A DNA stretch of 64,000 bases from Augochlora pura (Eukaryota > Arthropoda > Insecta > Hymenoptera > Halictidae), in assembly GCF_028453695.1 (NCBI RefSeq), contig NC_135775.1:6030046-6094045 (forward strand), in the 5' to 3' direction. A program made the position numbers and the translations under genes. Each line of letters begins with the position of its first letter. Position 1 is the first letter of the stretch. Of this stretch, positions 60,836 through 64,000 are shown piece after piece. The notes below the pieces were generated by a model. That model was not told the origin of the DNA. It did no database searches and was given only the letters and a program-made list of their open reading frames with translations.

Positions 60836-63449
60836 CGTTCGGCCTTCTCGCCTTCAACGCGCCAGAGAATCTTAATGGAATTGTCAACCGTGATGTCCGT
60901 CGTTAAATTTTACGGGCTGTCCCGATGCCTGCTAAACTATTTTGTATTTCCCGCGACCGATTTTTCCATCGACGCTACGAGTCGGCGTCGGAAGCAACCT
61001 TCCTCCGCGTTATCGCTCCCCGAGCCCATTCGACCCATTCACGCCTTGATTTCATTGACACCATAACGGTTGTGTTCCAGTCTCCGATCCAGTCGAGTTA
61101 GCGTTTTGTTACAGATGACGTTACCAGCGAGTTTAAACATTTTCTTCTGCACGTAAGCAGCGATTTTAGAATTACAGCCTTACAGAGGTGTACAACTGTG
61201 TCTTTCAGCATTGTGTTGCAATTTTTTAAGTGCGAATTGTCTGCAAAATTGCGGAGCTGTGAACAGGGTCTAACACAGTATCTTTTACAATTTCATTGAT
61301 AAGTAAAGAAAGAATAACAAAATCTATATTTGTATACTTTTATTTTCTATTATTTCGAAAATAAAGAAGTATACAAATATGGTATCTTGTTAAGTTTTGT
61401 ATATATTTTATTTCGTTTATATATCAGGAATTATGTAAAAGGTACTTGGACTCTATAATCATTCACACCACTATACATGGCCAACGAAACTGTGTAATCT
61501 TTATTCTTGTAACTACTAATTACCAAATAGCGTAGTAAATAAGTAGTAAATTTATCTCGTCCGTGACTAAATAGTTAATACTAATAATAAATAATAATAA
61601 TAATGGTCAGAGTTCAAGATTTCGTTCTATTCGAAAATAGTACTGTATCATCTACGATTTTCCAGAGCATCGATTATTACAAAAATGTCCGAAGTTTAAA
61701 CTACCGCGTTCACAGAACAAAACCAGCTTCAAGATAGCCAATAAACAGATTACGATTATTGTAGGAAGAAAGCGGCTTGCAACGGCTACCGGACAACTGT
61801 TATCCTCTTTTCGACTTAAGGTACTCCTGCACGTAGAATCATCACCCTGACCTCGGCTACCACAATGCCGGGGTGACGGCTAGCGTCCCGGCCATCGGCG
61901 CTGTACGTGTGCGGGATATTTTTGCGGATATTTCCAGATCTCATTCGCGACCGAGTCTCGTTTCCGCGCCGATGTTTATCGCTTTGGAATTTACGTGAAC
62001 GTTAAACGCGATACGTTCGCCGAAACACGGACACGCGGGGGGTTTCGGGCGGGGAAGTGGATGTAACCGAGGTCGCGGGGTCATAGAGTACGCGTTTTCC
62101 ACGTGAAACGGATATTTACGAGACGATTGTTTACTTAACGGAGCGAAACGCGGGGCAGAACGCGCGCGCGCCGATATTAATTCCGCTCGGAGCGGTGGCC
62201 ATTCGAAAGTTTGCATCCGGTCGGACAACCCGTGTCCGGGGGTACGTTCCAATGTTCCTTTTATGGCGCGTCTCGATGGGAGGTGCCCGCCGCTAATCCG
62301 ATTTGAATCGCTCGCTATCGCTCTGTGTGGGGGGGGGGGGGGGGGCGATTAAAACCTGGCAAAAACAGCTTCCGGTCCGCCTGTCCGCGACAAAAGACCG
62401 GGTTTCGTCTTCGTCTAGCCGCGAAAAGCCTTCGTCCCATTACCCCCTTTCCACCTCGAGCGAATCCGGCAGACGTCCCCCCCTCCCCGCGATTCAGAGA
62501 CAGATTTAAGATAAAACATCACGTCGGGACGTCCGGATTTGAGCTGACGCGATCGTTTCGACGGGATCGCTTCGTTAGGCATTACGAACGGTCGCGTCGA
62601 GACGAGCCGAGCCCCCGCGACGAGTCGGGGGAAAAATCCGGCCGTCGTTAATTCTCCGCCGAGGACCCCATTGTCGTCTGTCCCACCGACGCTTGTCGCC
62701 ACGGAAACAAGATCCAGGTAAACGAGAAACCGTGCTATTACGGGAGAATCTACTCCAATCGAAATCTTCTCCGACATTAATAACTGATTCGATTCTTGTT
62801 ACAAATTTTCTTGAAAAAAGGGATCTTAATAAAAAAAATGATTTTCTTTTTTTTGTCATACGTGTGTTTGAAAGTGCTACTCGTCGATTGTATTATGATT
62901 CCACAGCGGTTGAGTCATAGTCATAGCCTCCAACGTCCTATTGAAAAGTTATTTCATATCCCTCACTTATTTCTAACAAACGGAATTGATGTAATTATTC
63001 GGAAGCCAGAAATAATAAATTGATTAATGAAAAAGATTCGATTGAATAATCCGCAACATCATAATCAGCGTTGACAGTTACTGCAACTAACTTGATCGAA
63101 GACTCTATTTATTAAGGCGTTGCATTATTTATTAAGGTGTGCGTTATAACAGAGCTTGTCGCACAAAATGAAGTACTAATTTTGCCACAAAAGTCGACCT
63201 GTGAAGTCATCATACCGGGAGTAGATTCTTCCTTGAAAAACGCGTCATTCGGAAAGAATAGCATTTTCCCTTTTTCGAGAAAATCAATACCAAGGTTCGT
63301 CAAGTAGTAAATCCAACCATAGTCAGACCAATCAGCCCGCGTTCACACGCAGCAAAGTCGGAGTCGCGATTACTAGCATTCGTGAATGTTGCACACGCGA
63401 CAAAGGTCTCCACCGGCTACAAAACTATTTATTCAAAGTCCTTAATCCA
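60836..63449. other. Non-coding spacer
   Basis: AT-rich DNA at 61.1-61.75 kb and a CpG-rich block at 61.9-62.7 kb contain a G17 run at 62329-62345. A short minus-strand frame at 63112-63303 has no recognised motif. Confidence 0.5.
62329..62345. repeat. G17 homopolymer
   Basis: Seventeen consecutive G. Confidence 0.9.
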
Positions 63450-63792
63450 TTAACCCTTTCATGACGGGTTATAGGCGGCGTACGCGCGATGACTCGTGGG
63501 TACGGGTGCCGACTATAGGCGGCAAACGCGTGACGACCTATTTGTTGACTATACATATAAGTCGACGTATAATCAACTGTTGACTCTAATCGATGTGTAT
63601 GGGACCACCTATGCCGACTCACGCTGGTAAAAAGAAATGTACTATACCGATAGAGTATCTCTTGATTCTATTGACCCATATTGAATTAAATCCTAATAGA
63701 AATATAATCTACATACGAAAGCACTTCACGGCGCGGTGACCCGTACAGGGGCGTCACTCCGGCGGCGCGGACTGCCGTAAGGAAATGGTTAA
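63450..63792. mobile_element. Short TTAA-flanked element, piggyBac-type MITE candidate
   Basis: TTAA at 63450-63453 and 63789-63792 bracket about 335 bp. After TTAA the left end reads CCCTTTCATGACGG and the right end, reverse-complemented, reads CCATTTCCTTACGG: 11 of 14 match. The inside has no coding frame, but carries repeated GGCGGC-GACG words (TATAGGCGGCGTACGCGCG and TATAGGCGGCAAACGCGTGA). TTAA targets and C-rich inverted ends are typical of piggyBac-derived miniature elements. The ends resemble, but are not the same as, those of the 737-1395 copy. Confidence 0.45.
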
Positions 63793-64000
63793 AGAGTATT
63801 AACTAAGCCGTAACCGAACAAGTTGAAATCGACGGGGAACCAGAGACCGCGTTCCAATGATTGATAACACCGTGCACCGAAATGGGATCGAGGATCGTTC
63901 GTTCAATTTCCTCGCACTGCCTGCGTGCATTAACAGCGCGGATCAGTCTTAATTACCGACAGCGTCTGGTAAATCAGGGTACCAATAGCCACGGGAGATA
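63793..64000. other. Window end, nothing identified
   Basis: Mixed-composition DNA with no gene or repeat recognised. Confidence 0.5.

Noticed and set aside
60369..60875. 168-codon plus-strand frame with an RAE repeat
   Set aside because: The repeat peptide is the translation of the pentamer microsatellite, and the C-terminal part translates the CTCTT tract.
1..64000. tRNA genes, CRISPR arrays, operons, telomeric TTAGG arrays, viral genes
   Set aside because: Searched by eye for B-box-like GGTTCGAAT words, regular spaced direct repeats and recognisable viral or retroelement protein motifs; none was convincing. Absence by eye is not proof.

Overview
This window looks like nuclear DNA from an insect. 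The layout is eukaryotic: there is no operon-like gene packing, no run of long ORFs, and AT-rich spacer alternates with short CpG-rich blocks full of (CT)n/(GA)n microsatellites. Other insect-compatible signs are an arthropod-style 5S rRNA gene, TTAA-flanked piggyBac-type DNA and GT...AG splice signals. A hymenopteran (bee or ant) is my best guess from the CpG-rich mosaic and repeat style, but the sequence alone does not prove it. Nearly all of the window is intergenic or intronic.

The firmest features are four. (1) A 5S rRNA gene lies on the minus strand at 35851-35969, with a TATA-like element upstream and a T6 terminator downstream. (2) An internally deleted piggyBac element lies at 737-1395, with matching terminal repeats, TTAA on both sides, and both ends of a transposase reading frame. 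(3) A minus-strand first coding exon at 46547-46613 encodes a signal peptide and ends at a consensus GTGAGT donor; its CpG-rich promoter region lies upstream. (4) Many simple and degenerate tandem repeats run through the window.

Weaker coding candidates are too short for a simple ORF length filter. They are a phase-compatible exon pair on the plus strand (4648-4764 and 5057-5125), a minus-strand exon at 6471-6556 whose phase fits the signal-peptide exon about 40 kb away, a 54-codon ORF at 39319-39483, and a 30-codon ORF built on a 21-bp repeat at 50320-50412. If the 6471-6556 exon belongs to the signal-peptide gene, most of the first 46 kb is one long intron of a secreted or membrane protein gene. 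That link is inference.

Layout: 1-1.4 kb piggyBac remnant; 1.4-6.6 kb spacer with candidate exons; 6.6-35.8 kb non-coding mosaic with microsatellites and decayed minisatellites (9.4, 15.3, 23.3, 30.1, 33.9 and 34.4 kb); 35.9 kb 5S rRNA; 37.1-37.8 kb CCACGCC-motif array; 39.3 kb candidate ORF; 42.9-43.7 kb polypurine block; 46.5-47 kb first exon and promoter; 47-63 kb mostly non-coding, with a hairpin at 59.0 kb; 63.45-63.8 kb second TTAA-flanked element. I found no new multi-gene system, no CRISPR array, no tRNA and no viral gene.
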